A stretch of DNA of 64,000 nt, taken from NCBI GenBank assembly GCA_021234155.1, contig JAJEKV010000059.1:7353172-7417171 (forward strand). The letters are read 5' to 3'. The translations under genes were made by a program, and so were the position numbers. Source of the stretch: Isoetes taiwanensis. Lineage: Eukaryota; Streptophyta; Lycopodiopsida; Isoetales; Isoetaceae. Each line of letters starts with the position of its first letter. Position 1 is the stretch's first letter. The notes under the pieces were generated by a model, which saw only the letters and a program-made list of their open reading frames with translations, was not told the DNA's origin and did not search any database. Shown here in pieces: positions 23,101-32,797 of this stretch.

Positions 23101-24059
23101 GTACAAAACGAACATCAACTACCATGGTGGAGGTCCAAGGTTGCTTAGCAAGGTAGAGTACCTTCATGTAGCTTATTGGAGTTTTGATGGGAAGAGGACC
23201 ATGGAACACTTCAACACTGCCGCCTGTCAAAACTTTTCAAACGTCCTTGAGTTTCCAAAGCAGTCTTACGTAAATTGCGGGGACCCAACCGCACAAAGGC
23301 GGGGATTGTGAATCACTACCGAAACCACAAAAACTCATCAACCATCTCCGGACATGTTCTCGTCCATGAGATTGGGTGCTTGATGCTTTCTCCGTTTACG
23401 GTACTACTATCGCATGTGCACTTAAGAAGGGCGCGAACTGTGTAGCCGTGGATATTGATAAGGATCTTTGTTAATTTTGTGAAGATGAGACCGGGTGCCT
23501 TACCTACTTTACCAGATGAACATCAAGAGCTAGGGGCCAAGTCTTCATCTGATTATGCTAAACTAACGTCCTCAGAGATACAGCCTCCATTCTCCAAACT
23601 CACTAGGCGATGAGGCAACCTTTGCAGAGCTTAAAGAAGTAGCTTTAGCTACCATTCCAGAGGACAAGGAGGATACAAAACTTAAGTCTCCAGCAAAGGA
23701 GCAGACGGCACAGAAGGACGAGGCGGCAGAGAGCAGCAAAAAAAATGATGAGGACTATGATGTAGATCTTTGACTACTGCATATTAAAATTAGCATTATT
23801 TATTACAATGAATCTTCCATATTGATGTACGAAAATTTATTAAAAATATATTACTTTTTTCCTCTCTATTCTGGTGCTTGTTTTTTTTCATGCTTTCAGT
23901 CTCTTCAAGTCTCTGCCTAAATTTCGCTATTTGTATGATTTCTGTTTCATAAGTACAAAGTTATCGCCTAATAATGGCCCAAAATTACACGAAAAAAAAT
24001 GCGAACCTCTAGAAATTCTCAACAACTTTCAAAAAAGGCTTATTTTAGAAACATGGTGT

Positions 24060-24110
24060 TTTTTAAAAGGGAATCTTTGAAACGGGAGTGATGCAACACT
24101 CCCGTTTAAT
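24060..24110 (-). repeat. right terminal inverted repeat of the 8.4-kb element, with hairpin
   Basis: Read inward on the minus strand it starts ATTAAACGGGAG and reaches AAAGATTCCCTTTT, matching the left end. The outer part also forms an 11-bp stem, AAACGGGAGTG with CACTCCCGTTT, around a 6-base loop. Confidence 0.65.
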
Positions 24111-24589
24111 TTGCAATCGTGTTTTCAGCATTTTTCTGTAGACTCGAGGTCTGCTGCTTAATCCCCTGATAAAAGAGGCAACCAAATGTAAAGTGTGGTA
24201 GGTACCTTGTAGACTTGGCACTTGGTAAGATAGCAATTAAACCTCTCAACATATTGGTGAGTTGTTTCACCATTTTTGATGTGAAAGTTCTGCAGCTCAA
24301 AGACCAAATCTTGTGGTTCAAGAAGCTTATCAAACCTGGCTAATTTTTTTTTGACAATCTCCTCCCAAGTGTTAGCACCATCACTAATCACATACTCCAA
24401 CCAAGCTCTAACCTCCCTGAACAAGAAAAAACTGTTTGCCAAAAACTGTTTGCCAAATGAAGTTGGATGATTGGTTTTTATTGGGAACAACTGCAATTGA
24501 TGCTCAAGGGAATCCAGAAAATGCTTGCAAAAGTCAGAGGCAAATGGTTGACCAGAGCTAGGTGAAGAATGGCTTCCTGACCGAGTCAA
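24111..24589 (-). pseudogene. Gag N-terminal half of element 1
   Basis: A 143-codon minus-strand frame reads like the conserved retrotransposon Gag segment: WLEYVISDGANTWEEIVKKK, then FDKLLEPQDLVFELQNF and ETTHQYVERFNCYLTKC. Gag forms the particle shell. The sequence stops at the right end of the nested 8.4-kb element; the zinc-knuckle half resumes at 15734. One frameshift near 24175 separates the frame from the last codons before the junction. Confidence 0.8.
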
Positions 24590-26173
24590 TTTTTGGTCAA
24601 TAACCCTGGCAGAGAGCTAAAATTATAAGGACTTTTTTGGGATTTCTTTCTTTGACACTTTCAACCTAACCTAAAGAACACGTGCATCATGTAGAAACAA
24701 CAGAAAGTATGCAGTGATGTACACAAATGCCATTTTTATAGATTTTTTTTTGTGACAGTCTGTAACAAAGTTAAAGAACAGGTTTTGGATTGTGGCCTAA
24801 CACGACTTTTTAGCTTTTAAATGAAGGAGTTGGCTTACAAGAGATGTAAACATGTATTAGATGAATGAAACCTAGTGCAAAATGCTATTTGACTAGACCT
24901 TTTTTGGTTTTTTGAGGAATTTGTCACTGACCTGATAATGCAATATTGAATAAGCACTCTAGATTGGGATTTTAATTAAAAGAACTTATACAAACCACAG
25001 TGGCTTTTGTTGTTGAGATTCAAGCACTGCTACATCACAAGTAGAACCATCAAGATTAGATCTTCAGGAAAAGCAAGACACAATCTTCACCAACTTCAAA
25101 TTTTCATTCAAAGGAGCCTTCAAGGATTACAAATGAGAGAATTTCCCAGTGATTTGACATGGAGAAATTCATATAATGAAAGAAGCAAAGGTAATACATA
25201 TCTTCAAATGATAATAAAGGACTTTATTGCACCAGATCTTCAAGAAATCTGACACAAGGAGGCAGTACAGGGCAAGTAGAGGTCATTCCCAACAGTAGCA
25301 TGCTGGATTAGATCACTCAAGGCGCTGGGGTGCTAAAAAATCTTCTGAAACCTCATTGATCCCTTAAATTTGACAATTTCTGGTCGGTTCTTGACAAGAC
25401 GGATCGGTTTTTGCCTCTTCTGCCTGTAAACACCTTCTTGATCTGCAAGTCAGTCGGTTGTGGTGTTGTAATTATGATTTCTTCCTCAAAATGAAGTTCC
25501 CTTTTTCGAATAATCCCCTTTAGCATGGCCTTGCTCTTGTCTGACAGTAATAAATGAGTTTTTAACCATTCTTAGCGAGATTCTTGGAATCAAAGGACTA
25601 AATCCGGCCGGTTTAATTATGATTTGCCAGTTGGTTGGGCTGATTTCTCGGATCTTGCCATGATTTTTAGGGTTCTTCACGAAAATAGAAATATCCCACG
25701 GGCGTTTGACGAAAAATGAGCTCGGCGGATTTCCACGCGACTGAATATGGTTGGCTGGGACATGACATGGATTTTTGGGGGGTAATTCAAGCCAAATGTT
25801 AGCACAACTAGGGTAGGGCACGCATCCCAAGAACCACTAAAACTAGGGCTAGATGTGGTCAAAATGAGAATCTTTGACCATCATTTTGCATGATTTTTAA
25901 TGGGCTTTCAGATGGAAAAAACAAATTTTGAAAATAAGCAACTTCATTTTTGGGCCTTTTTTCATGGTGTACAAGGACATGTGGCATATGGGTGATGACT
26001 TGGCAAATGCTGATGATGTGGCATGGTGAGGTGGAAGGCAAGGTGTCAAAGAAAATTTCCCTAGGTAAAATCTTGATGAAGTGTAACAAGGTGTGGGTGA
26101 CACGTGTTGGGTGAGTTGGTGATGATGTGGATGATGTGTGCATGACTTTTGAAGGTGAGGTGGCACTAGGTAT
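24590..26173 (-). other. 5' leader of element 1
   Basis: This is the roughly 1.6 kb between the right LTR-like repeat and gag. Open frames here (for example minus 26344-25859) resemble no family. I could not identify a primer-binding site directly after the repeat: the first bases on the minus strand read ATACCTAGTGCC, which does not start with TGG. Confidence 0.5.
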
Positions 26174-26807
26174 TGATTTTTTTCGACTAGTCAACTTAGG
26201 CCTTTGGGATTTGATCTTTGACCCATACTTTGGTCTTGAATTGGTGATGTAATGGACTTGTGGAGCTTCTCTCCTCTTTCTTTTTCCTTTTTTAGAGAGA
26301 GAGTGCGCTTCTAATGACTTGTCAAGTGCATGGTAATGGTTCATGATGTGTGTGTGTGATGTTCATGGTGCATATGTATGGAATATGTGGTGTGTGAGAT
26401 TTTGCCCTAGGAAAAAAGACTTTGAGCCATGAAAATATGATGAATGAGATGAGGGATGGGTATGAAGAATGAGTATGGATGTGAGCAATGCCTTCTTGAG
26501 CCAATATCTCTAAGATAGTGTGAAAATCTCAAAAGGTGGCAAGACAACATACTTCTTTGGGGGTCTTCCAATCTTTGACTAGGGATCTTCTCTTTTTGAC
26601 TTCTTTTCCAACCTTTGACTCAAGTCTTGCTTCCTTTTGCTAACTTGAATGCTCCTTTGAATGTTCTCCATTGGTCTTCAACTTGATGTAAAGATTTGTC
26701 TTCATACCTAAACAATGAGCTCCAAATGGAAATGTCTTGCAAATGTGTTTGATCTTTTTGTGTTTTCTTGTGAAGTTGCTCTTACATGCTGCCACAAGGT
26801 GGCAGCA
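26174..26807 (-). repeat. LTR-like direct repeat, 5' side of element 1
   Basis: This is the partner of 9823-10458, differing at few positions. Its outer end at 26807 cuts directly into a coding-like frame (ORF3), so the element probably inserted there. Confidence 0.75.
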
Positions 26808-27197
26808 ACTGCTCGGAACACTTTGTACCTAGCCCAAGCCTGAATTATAACATACTGGTAGTTCAAAGTAGGGCTGATGATTAGTAAATTAAAGAGGTCT
26901 CGAAGTGCATAAAATATCTGCCAAAGATGATCATTGGCATCATTAAAAGCCTCTTGCTTAGTGGAGTCCCAATAGTTCCAAGTGCGACGGAGTGTGAGTT
27001 GTAAATGTTCAAAAGCGCAGTCGCGAAGGAGGCTAACAACTTCGAAGCCTTAATAGCATCATAGGGCTCCCTTCCGTCTTCCTCGTCTCCGTATTTATAT
27101 TCTTCCTCTTCTTCGTCATACTCTTCGTCGTGTTCTTCATATTCGTCGTCGTCCTCCTCGTGATATTCCTGTTCTGGTGGTGTCTCGTCCTCTTCTT
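26808..27197 (-). pseudogene. ORF3 of the histone-fusion cluster: acidic exon, truncated by element 1
   Basis: A minus-strand exon begins after a good acceptor (CTTCTTACAG, 27207-27198). It starts with a strongly acidic tract (EEDDDEYEEHDEEYDEEEEE) followed by GREPYDAI. A frameshift near 27045 leads to CAFEHLQLTLRRTWNYWDST and DANDHLWQIFYALRDLFNL, ending at YKVFRA where the LTR-like repeat of element 1 begins. No family is recognised. It is co-oriented with ORF2 and ORF1 upstream and probably belongs to the same gene cluster or element. Confidence 0.5.
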
Positions 27198-27385
27198 CTG
27201 TAAGAAGGCAAGAGTGGATATACAACAAATAAATTATTCCTTATACTTCAAACTCCAGAAAGAGAAAGACAAGTATTATAGGAAAGAACAATTTGCTTGT
27301 ATTCAAAAGTGCATGAAAGATCAATGCAATATTACATAGTTTCGAGTGGCCAAAGGCCATACTCTACAATGCCTGATATATCTAG

Positions 27386-28753
27386 CTAGGATCTAGGCCC
27401 CGCATCTTGGTCCATTGGTGTAGGAGGTGGTGGTGGCAGTCGATGACGTAATAAAGTGACCCCTGGGTCAACGGTGGTGGCCACAAGAGAAGCAACCTCT
27501 GGAGGATAAGCGGCAGCTAATGGGCCGCCGTAAGGAGCTTCATGCTTATCCAGGGTGCTATATCCTAGCCCAAGGCGGTCAAGGCAAAGTCCCGACGTAC
27601 CAACACATAAGTGTAGCTTCTTGTGCCCCGCCAGGGTGGACAAAGCACGACGCCTCGGCTTCCGGGGCCAAGTCTCGGGCAACAAAAAGGACCTGCCCAT
27701 GCCTAAAGGCTGGTAAGAAAAGGCGGGTACGATGGTTTCCCCACGCTTTTCTTTGCGGACTAACCGAAGTGGCTATCTCCTTATCTAGGTCCATATGGAC
27801 CTCTTCCTCTTTAAGCTCTTCCTTCTCCTCTCGAACATGGCTAGGGTTATGATACAAGTCTTCCCCTTCTTCGTCTGAACCCGAAGGAATGTCGACGATG
27901 TGTTTGGGACATGGGGTCCCATTGCCGTAAATGCTTCCGGAGGAGGCTGAGATGGGGGATCTTGAAGCACAAGATCCCTAAGCCAGAGAAGGATGTCAGC
28001 TGGTTCTATGGTCTGCTGGTGGAATTGACGCAGCTGCTGCACCTCGGGAGGGAGGTCCACGGACGAAAAATCGATGAAGTCATCCATGCAATATTCGGCC
28101 AGCTGATAGAGGACTTGTACTTTCTCTCGCCCTTTGAACCTGGCCACTACATGGTATGCCCATATAATATCATCCAAAAGGAGGAACTCCTGACCTTGGT
28201 GATATATAACTGGAAGGACATCTAATCCGGTTAAGCGTCCTCCCCACTCCCGGCGTGGCGACATTTCTTCAGCTAGTTGCTTCCAGCGGACGAAGTCGTC
28301 CATCCCAATGTGCTCATCCTCTTCGTCATCTGACGAGTCGGGGAGCTTGCCCTTCTCGGCTGGCAGGGTCTCATCCTCGACATACTGGTTCATGAGGATG
28401 GTCAGGGCAAAAGTCACCTTGAGGAACTCCTGTCCCTCATGCATGACGACGGGTGGTTGCCGGCCCCACCAGAGTTTGCCCCTGAGCACCTCGCAGGCAC
28501 GCTTGCCCCCTCCAAGCATGTCTCGCACCACAGCTCGCTCAATGTATAGCTGTGGGGGTTCTCCCAGAGGAATGCAAAGAAGAAGCATCTCCTTGGTATA
28601 AAACTGCAAGAACCCGGCATAGTCAGGGTGGTTCTGCATGTTGGAGATGAGGTCGATGCGCTGGAGTAAGAAAGGCTGTAGGATATCAAAGGGAACTTGA
28701 GGGTCCCAGTGTTCTCCATCCTAATACCATTCAAGCAGGTTGGTGGCGGCCAT
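27386..28753 (-). pseudogene. ORF2 of the histone-fusion cluster, unknown family
   Basis: A start codon at 28753 begins MAATNLLEWY, followed at once by TAG. The frame then runs on for over 300 codons (QNHPDYAGFLQFYTKEMLLL; RDMLGGGKRACEVLRGKLWW) to 27785. A frameshift near 27850 leads to frames ending in PPPPPTPMDQDAGPRS at 27386. There is an internal duplication: HEGQEFLKVTF and, about 90 residues on, YHQGQEFLLLDDIIWAY. The stretch SSDDEEDEHIGMDD is acidic. I recognise no domain. GC-rich codons differ from the AT-rich surroundings. A single in-frame TAG in a long conserved-looking frame suggests recent inactivation, or readthrough. Confidence 0.55.
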
Positions 28754-29008
28754 TGGCGCTGGAAGGCAGGAGGGAGAAGGATAAACAAAAAGCTAGGGAA
28801 TGAAAATGAAACCCTAAAAACTTTTTAAGTACTCTTATCCCTTTTATGCTGACGTCAGCATTCACATTTTAAAGAAAAATATTAAAATTTGTTTTTTTTT
28901 TTCTTTAATAATCATAATGAACTAATCTGTAACAGGGACACAGTAGACAAAACTGGGATTTCTATTAATATTTACAAAAATTATTACAATGGGAATGCCC
29001 GAAGGCAG
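28754..29008. other. spacer between ORF2 and the histone-fusion ORF1
   Basis: Short AT-rich non-coding interval between two co-oriented minus-strand frames. Nothing specific is seen. Confidence 0.5.
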
Positions 29009-30006
29009 CTACAGATGATCTCCCCGGATTCGCCGGGCAAGGGCTAAATCCTTGGTCATTATTGTGACTCTCTTTGCGTGGATAGTGCAAAGATTTGCAT
29101 CACTGAAGAGAGATATTCAGTAGGCTTCAGCAGCCTCTTGAAGTGCCAAAATTGCAAAGGTCTAGAAGCGGAGATCGGTCTTGAATTCTTGGGCGATCTC
29201 CCTAACCAACCTCTGGAAGGGCAGCTTCCTTATTAGTAGCTCCGTGGTCTTTTGGAACTTACGGATCTCTCGTAAGGCCACGGTGTGGGGTCTGAAGCGG
29301 TGAGGCTTCCTTGAAGTAGCAACCTTCGGAGTCGGGCCCTGCTTCTTTGGCGCCGTCTTGCCGGCGGTGACAGGATGGGGCCGTGCAGCATCCACCCGCT
29401 CTTGTCGTCGAGTGGAGCTTGTGTGCTTGCCTATGTTTCTGATAGCCTTTAGTTTCTCTTTGTATTGGCTGCTGGACTTGCGAGCTGTGGATTTCCGGCG
29501 CCTCTTAACAGGCGTCTGGTCTACCAGGTCAGGCCACGTGGGTTTTCCTGCTCCGGGTTGGCATGCTGCTGTTGTTGCTCCTGCTGGGCTCTTTCTTATT
29601 CCTCCCGGGCTTTGCGAGCGGCTGCCGTGTCAGCTTCCACATGTGCAAACCATCGAGCCGCGATCCTTCGGAGTAGCTCCTGGTGGTAGCGGTCTGGCCT
29701 GGCCTGCATGTCAATCTGGATTGTTATTAGATAATCCAGACTGAAATCACTTGGGATCTCCCCCCAGCTGAAGCATTGGGTAGCTTCAAGCCACTCATAT
29801 TGGGGCAGTTCAAAGGGCTGGCAGTTGATGATGGTTCGGCCATCGCCCAGATAAACATACTCCCGACCCCGGACCGCAGTGTCTGCCCGCTGTATCTCCC
29901 AAAGGTCATTGTCTCGGGCCAGAGTCCTGGTGCGGGCTGCTTCCCATCTGATGCCCTCTTCTTCAGAGTATTGCTCGCACTCTAGTGGATAAAACTTAAC
30001 TAGCAT
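29009..30006 (-). pseudogene. ORF1, main part: unknown N-terminal domain fused to a histone H3 fold
   Basis: On the minus strand, an unrecognised region (FELPQYEWLEATQCFSW; DFSLDYLITIQIDMQA) leads into a Gln-rich coil and a basic linker ([20 protein letters not shown]). A histone H3 domain follows: [46 protein letters not shown], then [23 protein letters not shown] and LARRIRG, ending at 29009. All H3 helices are present. Two in-frame stops interrupt it (TAG after LRF, TGA after AEAY); TAA and a frameshift lie near 29600-29530. The frame continues upstream across the hAT and CACTA insertions to a start codon at 59841, about 415 codons in all. The protein is presumably nuclear. It could be a captured histone in a mobile element or a host chimeric gene. 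Confidence 0.7.
29162..29395 (-). other. histone H3-like segment, longest uninterrupted piece
   Basis: This frame covers the N-terminal linker, alphaN, alpha1, loop1 and the start of alpha2 of the H3 fold. Loop 1 has canonical length (FKTDLRF), unlike centromeric H3 where it is usually longer. The tail lacks the ARTKQTARKS start of normal H3, although [10 protein letters not shown] recalls the TGGKAPRKQ block. Confidence 0.85.
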
Positions 30007-31565
30007 CATAGTTGGGGCCGACCTAGGTCGGCCCTAAATTCCAAGCTGTTCCGACCTAGGTCAGAGTCGGACTAATCCGACCATGGGTCGTTAGGGTCAA
30101 AATGACCAAAAATTGTTTTTCCCCCTTTTTGATTGCTGCAATCCGTGGGCGCCAAGAATGCTGAAACAGAGGATTTTGGACCAAAATGGAGCTGCCGAAT
30201 CTTTTCCTGAGACTCTCAACTCTCTGTTGTAGTGCGAGGATGGCCAAACCTTTGCTGAATCGCCATCAGGTAAGCTTTCTTCCATGATTTTTTTTTTCCA
30301 TTCTAGACTGACTACAGTGGAAGGCGACTCTGCTGCTAAACCTTACCAGTCCTTCTTTTTTCTCAGTTATTATCTTCAAGCTTTCTTATGCCCTTTCTTA
30401 TCTCCTGCTGCAGTGAGGACCAGAGCTTGAGCCAACTATCAAATAAGCAGAGCAGCGCATCGACCAGTTTGACAAGGCATCGAACTCTCTGGTATTTACG
30501 TTCCTCTGGCCCACATTAGCAAGCAACACATTAGCAAGGGATAGATTTAAAAGTTTGCAACAATGGGGCATTTCAGAGCTACGGGTATGGAAATTGGTTC
30601 CTCATTGCAGCTGTCCCATTGGCGGGCATCAAACTGGTCTATTCCCAAAAGCAAGGTAATAGCAGTTTCTTATGTTTATAAGCAAAGATACCACTGTACT
30701 TAGTTTCCTTATGTTTCTCTTAGAAAGCATCAGAACCCTCTTGAAGAAGAGTTGCACCATTAGCTGCTAATGGATTCACATCCTCCTTGTCAATTGAACT
30801 CCTTAATGCTGCACTATTTATCATTATCCCAGGGAAGCTTGTTCTTCATTCAACAACCATCTTACTGCATCTTTATGCCCATTCCAGGAAGCATAGTGCA
30901 AGGCAGTGAAGCTTTACCGCCTTTTACATTGATATTAGGGAGCTCTAGTAAATCCATAACATTAGAATTTCCCTGTTTAGCTGATAAATGGAAAGGAGAT
31001 AATCCAGCAGTTTTAGTGCGTGCTTTATCTGCCCCCTATTTTCAATGCCTCCAAATTACCCATTCTTGCAGCATAAAATAGAGGGATTTGCTTGACAAAT
31101 TGGATACATGATGCTGGATACATTTATGTTACCTTATTGGCATTAATTTCTACTAACTAAGAAATTGCTTGTTTTTCTTTTTTTCTTTTAGCTATATTTG
31201 GCGCTACTTGTTGCTCGGATTTGGCAGCCCATCCATGGACTTTTGCTTGTTCTAACATAGCATAGTCTAATCTAGGTTCTTATATGACATTAAAATTAGC
31301 ATAGTCTAATTTAGGTTCTTATGTGATTAACATTAAAATTATTCTAATCTAGGTTCTTATCTGAACAATAGGTTGACAATCAAGTGTTTTAAAGTGAAAT
31401 GCGTTCCGTCTCGTAAAAAATTATCTCCAAAACACACAGGTACTAATGTATGATTTATTATCTTCTATCATTGACTTGAATTTTGGCAAAATAGGTCGGT
31501 AGGTCGGCGAAAAATTCCCACCTAGGTCGGTAGGTCGGCTAGGTCGGTGGATCGGCCCAACTATG
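30007..31565. mobile_element. hAT-like non-autonomous element with captured ankyrin fragment
   Basis: The 1559-bp element is flanked by the perfect 8-bp duplication ACTAGCAT (29999-30006 and 31566-31573), the size made by hAT transposases. The ends are inverted: CATAGTTGGGGCCGACC on the left and, on the other strand of the right end, CATAGTTGGGCCGATCC. Both ends carry repeats of CCGACCTAGGTCGG-like motifs as subterminal sites. Removing it and one duplication copy leaves the ORF1 frame open. It contains no transposase, so it needs one in trans. Confidence 0.88.
30735..31086 (-). pseudogene. ankyrin-repeat gene fragment inside the hAT-like element
   Basis: Minus-strand reading gives AARMGNLEALKI, then TAGLSPFHLSAKQGNSNVMD and LHYASWNGHKDAVRWLLNEE, which are ankyrin repeat signatures, ending VNPLAANGATLLQEGSDAF before a stop. 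Frame changes occur between the blocks. Ankyrin repeats are protein-binding scaffolds. This looks like a host gene piece carried by the transposon (Pack-type capture). Confidence 0.7.
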
Positions 31566-31573
31566 ACTAGCAT

Positions 31574-31774
31574 CATAACCAGGTCAGGTTGCTTGACTAT
31601 GGTGTATGCCTGCTGTTGCAAGTTAAGTTTTATTAAGAAACGCTCAGAGAGGTGAAAAATAGGATATGGTATCCTAATACCCTCAATGAAACGATGTACC
31701 AGCTCGTTTAGGAGGAGCTCAACCAGGTCGGGGTTGGTAGCTAAATGCTCCCCAAGCATGGCGTACAGTTGGGA
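31574..31774 (-). pseudogene. ORF1, second segment (between CACTA and hAT insertions)
   Basis: Minus-strand 67-codon stretch: SQLYAMLGEHLATNPDLVEL through FHLSERFLIKLNL to QPDLVMMLV. It is in frame with 30006 downwards once the hAT element is ignored, and with 59841-59797 upwards once the CACTA element is ignored. The family is unknown. The Met in its first codons is not the true start. Confidence 0.75.
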
Positions 31775-32340
31775 CACTACAAAATTAAAGCCGCATTACG
31801 GCGTCTATTACACGCCCGTCGGGCGTCGTTGCATCGTCGATGATCGGCGCCAAAACGTTGATAAATGACGATATTTCGGCGTCACGGCCGATAAGTTTAC
31901 CTTTAGCGCGTCGTTACTCGCTGCCGCAATGGCGCCGTCTTAAAGCGGCGACCCGACGCCGTTCAACGTGTCGCGCATTACCGTGGGTCGCCCACGCCGC
32001 ATCACCTGCCACTGATCGCCGCGCCACGCAATACCGGGCGCGGGCGTATGAGCTCGGCAATGTCGTTAAACGACGAAAAGTACACGTCATCATGTCGCGT
32101 GTCGTGCGTCCAGCATGGCGTTGCCAGCGCGTAGCGCTGACGTGGCGGCCACGTGTGGAACGTCGTTCAACGACGTTCCGGCGTGGTATCACACCGTCAC
32201 GGCGCGGCGACACGCATCACGGACGCCGTTCAACGACGTTGCTGATGTGGCGGCCGCGCGCTGACGTCGAGACGAATGATGAGGTGGCGATACACGTGGC
32301 AGCCACGCCATCAACGTCGTTAAACGACGATCAAGGAATT
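31775..32340. repeat. left subterminal region of the CACTA element
   Basis: GC-rich block with many direct and inverted copies of CGTCGTTNAACGACG. Open frames of up to 184 codons on both strands here are by-products of the repeat composition. Confidence 0.8.
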
Positions 32341-32797
32341 TTGAAAAAAAAAAATTTATTTAATATTATTCAATATTATTTAACGGACAGTTAATATTCA
32401 TATTCAAAATTAACAAATATTTAATATAAATAAATATTTAGTAATATTTATTAATATTAAATAATATTAATATTAACAATAATATTAATAGTATTAATAA
32501 ATATTAAATATGAACAAAATAAATCGAGAATAAAAATTTAAAAATTTAAAAATTTGAAAAATAGAAACAAATATTGATTAAATTATATTAGTATTCAGTA
32601 TCATGGTAGATAAGCATTATTATTTAATATGTAATTAAATGTTTAATAAATCTAAGAATAAAAAAGTAGAATCGAGCATAAAATTAACATAACAAAAAAA
32701 AATCACAAATAATAAGAACAAAGCATAAAAAATTTAGATTGAATTCAATTAATATATTTCACAATGTAATTTGCACATTACAAAATATATTGAGTCT
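32341..32797. other. AT-rich spacer
   Basis: Nearly pure A/T with AATATTTAATA-type repeats. It lies downstream of the stop codon of the minus-strand gene and probably serves as its 3' flank. Confidence 0.6.

Larger units (their letters stand above)
20323..23773 (+). pseudogene. ParB-like domain plus beta-order DNA amino-methyltransferase, intron-containing, frameshifted
   Basis: The first long frame (Met at 20425; open from 20323) has a basic low-complexity linker, then YTDHLRNLKDRIRSNP and VAPIVVLVD. In the next frame come YVLGGNHSFKARRQLYKE (21177-21230) and GLTDEEA/IVANTHNRDNEY, the pattern of ParB/sulfiredoxin-fold domains. After introns come HGDCTNLV, the catalytic DPPY-like ADLPYGF (about 22745-22765), ENLVWYKTNINYHGGGP, and last the SAM-binding VLDAFSVYGTTIACALKKG (23376-23431) with VDID. 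Catalytic motif before SAM motif is the order of beta-class N6-adenine/N4-cytosine methyltransferases. The tail is acidic (DEDYDVDL). Introns with GT-AG ends are 21562-21625, 21855-22311, 22455-22525 and 22970-23100. Frame breaks occur near 21140, 21255, 21290, 21720, 22370, 22890, 23310 and 23470. ParB-methyltransferase pairs are known from phages and some eukaryotes; substrate here is unknown. Confidence 0.72.
15735..24110. mobile_element. 8.4-kb TIR DNA element carrying transposase relic and ParB-like/DNA methyltransferase gene
   Basis: The ends are inverted repeats: left ATTAAACCGGAG, right CTCCCGTTTAAT, with a further shared AAAGATTCCCTTTT at 15783-15796 and its complement at 24064-24077. 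The flanks read TTGCGT on the left and TTGCAA on the right, a possible 6-bp target duplication with two changes. The insertion splits the gag frame of element 1. Contents are a minus-strand transposase-like relic (about 16966-18560), a divergent plus-strand intron-containing gene (20323-23773), and many palindromic repeats between and inside them. Both genes are broken by frameshifts, so this copy is non-autonomous now. Confidence 0.72.
9823..26807 (-). mobile_element. Ty3/gypsy LTR retrotransposon (element 1), degraded and split by a nested DNA element
   Basis: Two direct repeats of about 635 bp (9823-10458 and 26174-26807) bound minus-strand gag, protease, RNase H, reverse transcriptase and integrase frames in the order expected of Ty3/gypsy. 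Gag is interrupted by an 8.4-kb inverted-repeat element (15735-24110). Without that nested part the element is about 8.6 kb. No matching 5-bp target duplication is seen: the left flank ends GATAT and the right flank starts ACTGC. One end may therefore have been rearranged or truncated. Confidence 0.8.

Noticed and set aside
24950-25260. Plus-strand small gene at 25007-25252
   Set aside because: Only 81 codons, in the leader of element 1 on the opposite strand, no known motif.
28308-28601. Plus-strand 97-codon frame
   Set aside because: Complement of ORF2, which shows the more coherent coding signal.
31840-32394. 184-codon frame (and its reverse) at the CACTA left end
   Set aside because: It consists of CGTCGTT-AACGACG repeats. 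The matching right end (59394-59771) behaves the same way.
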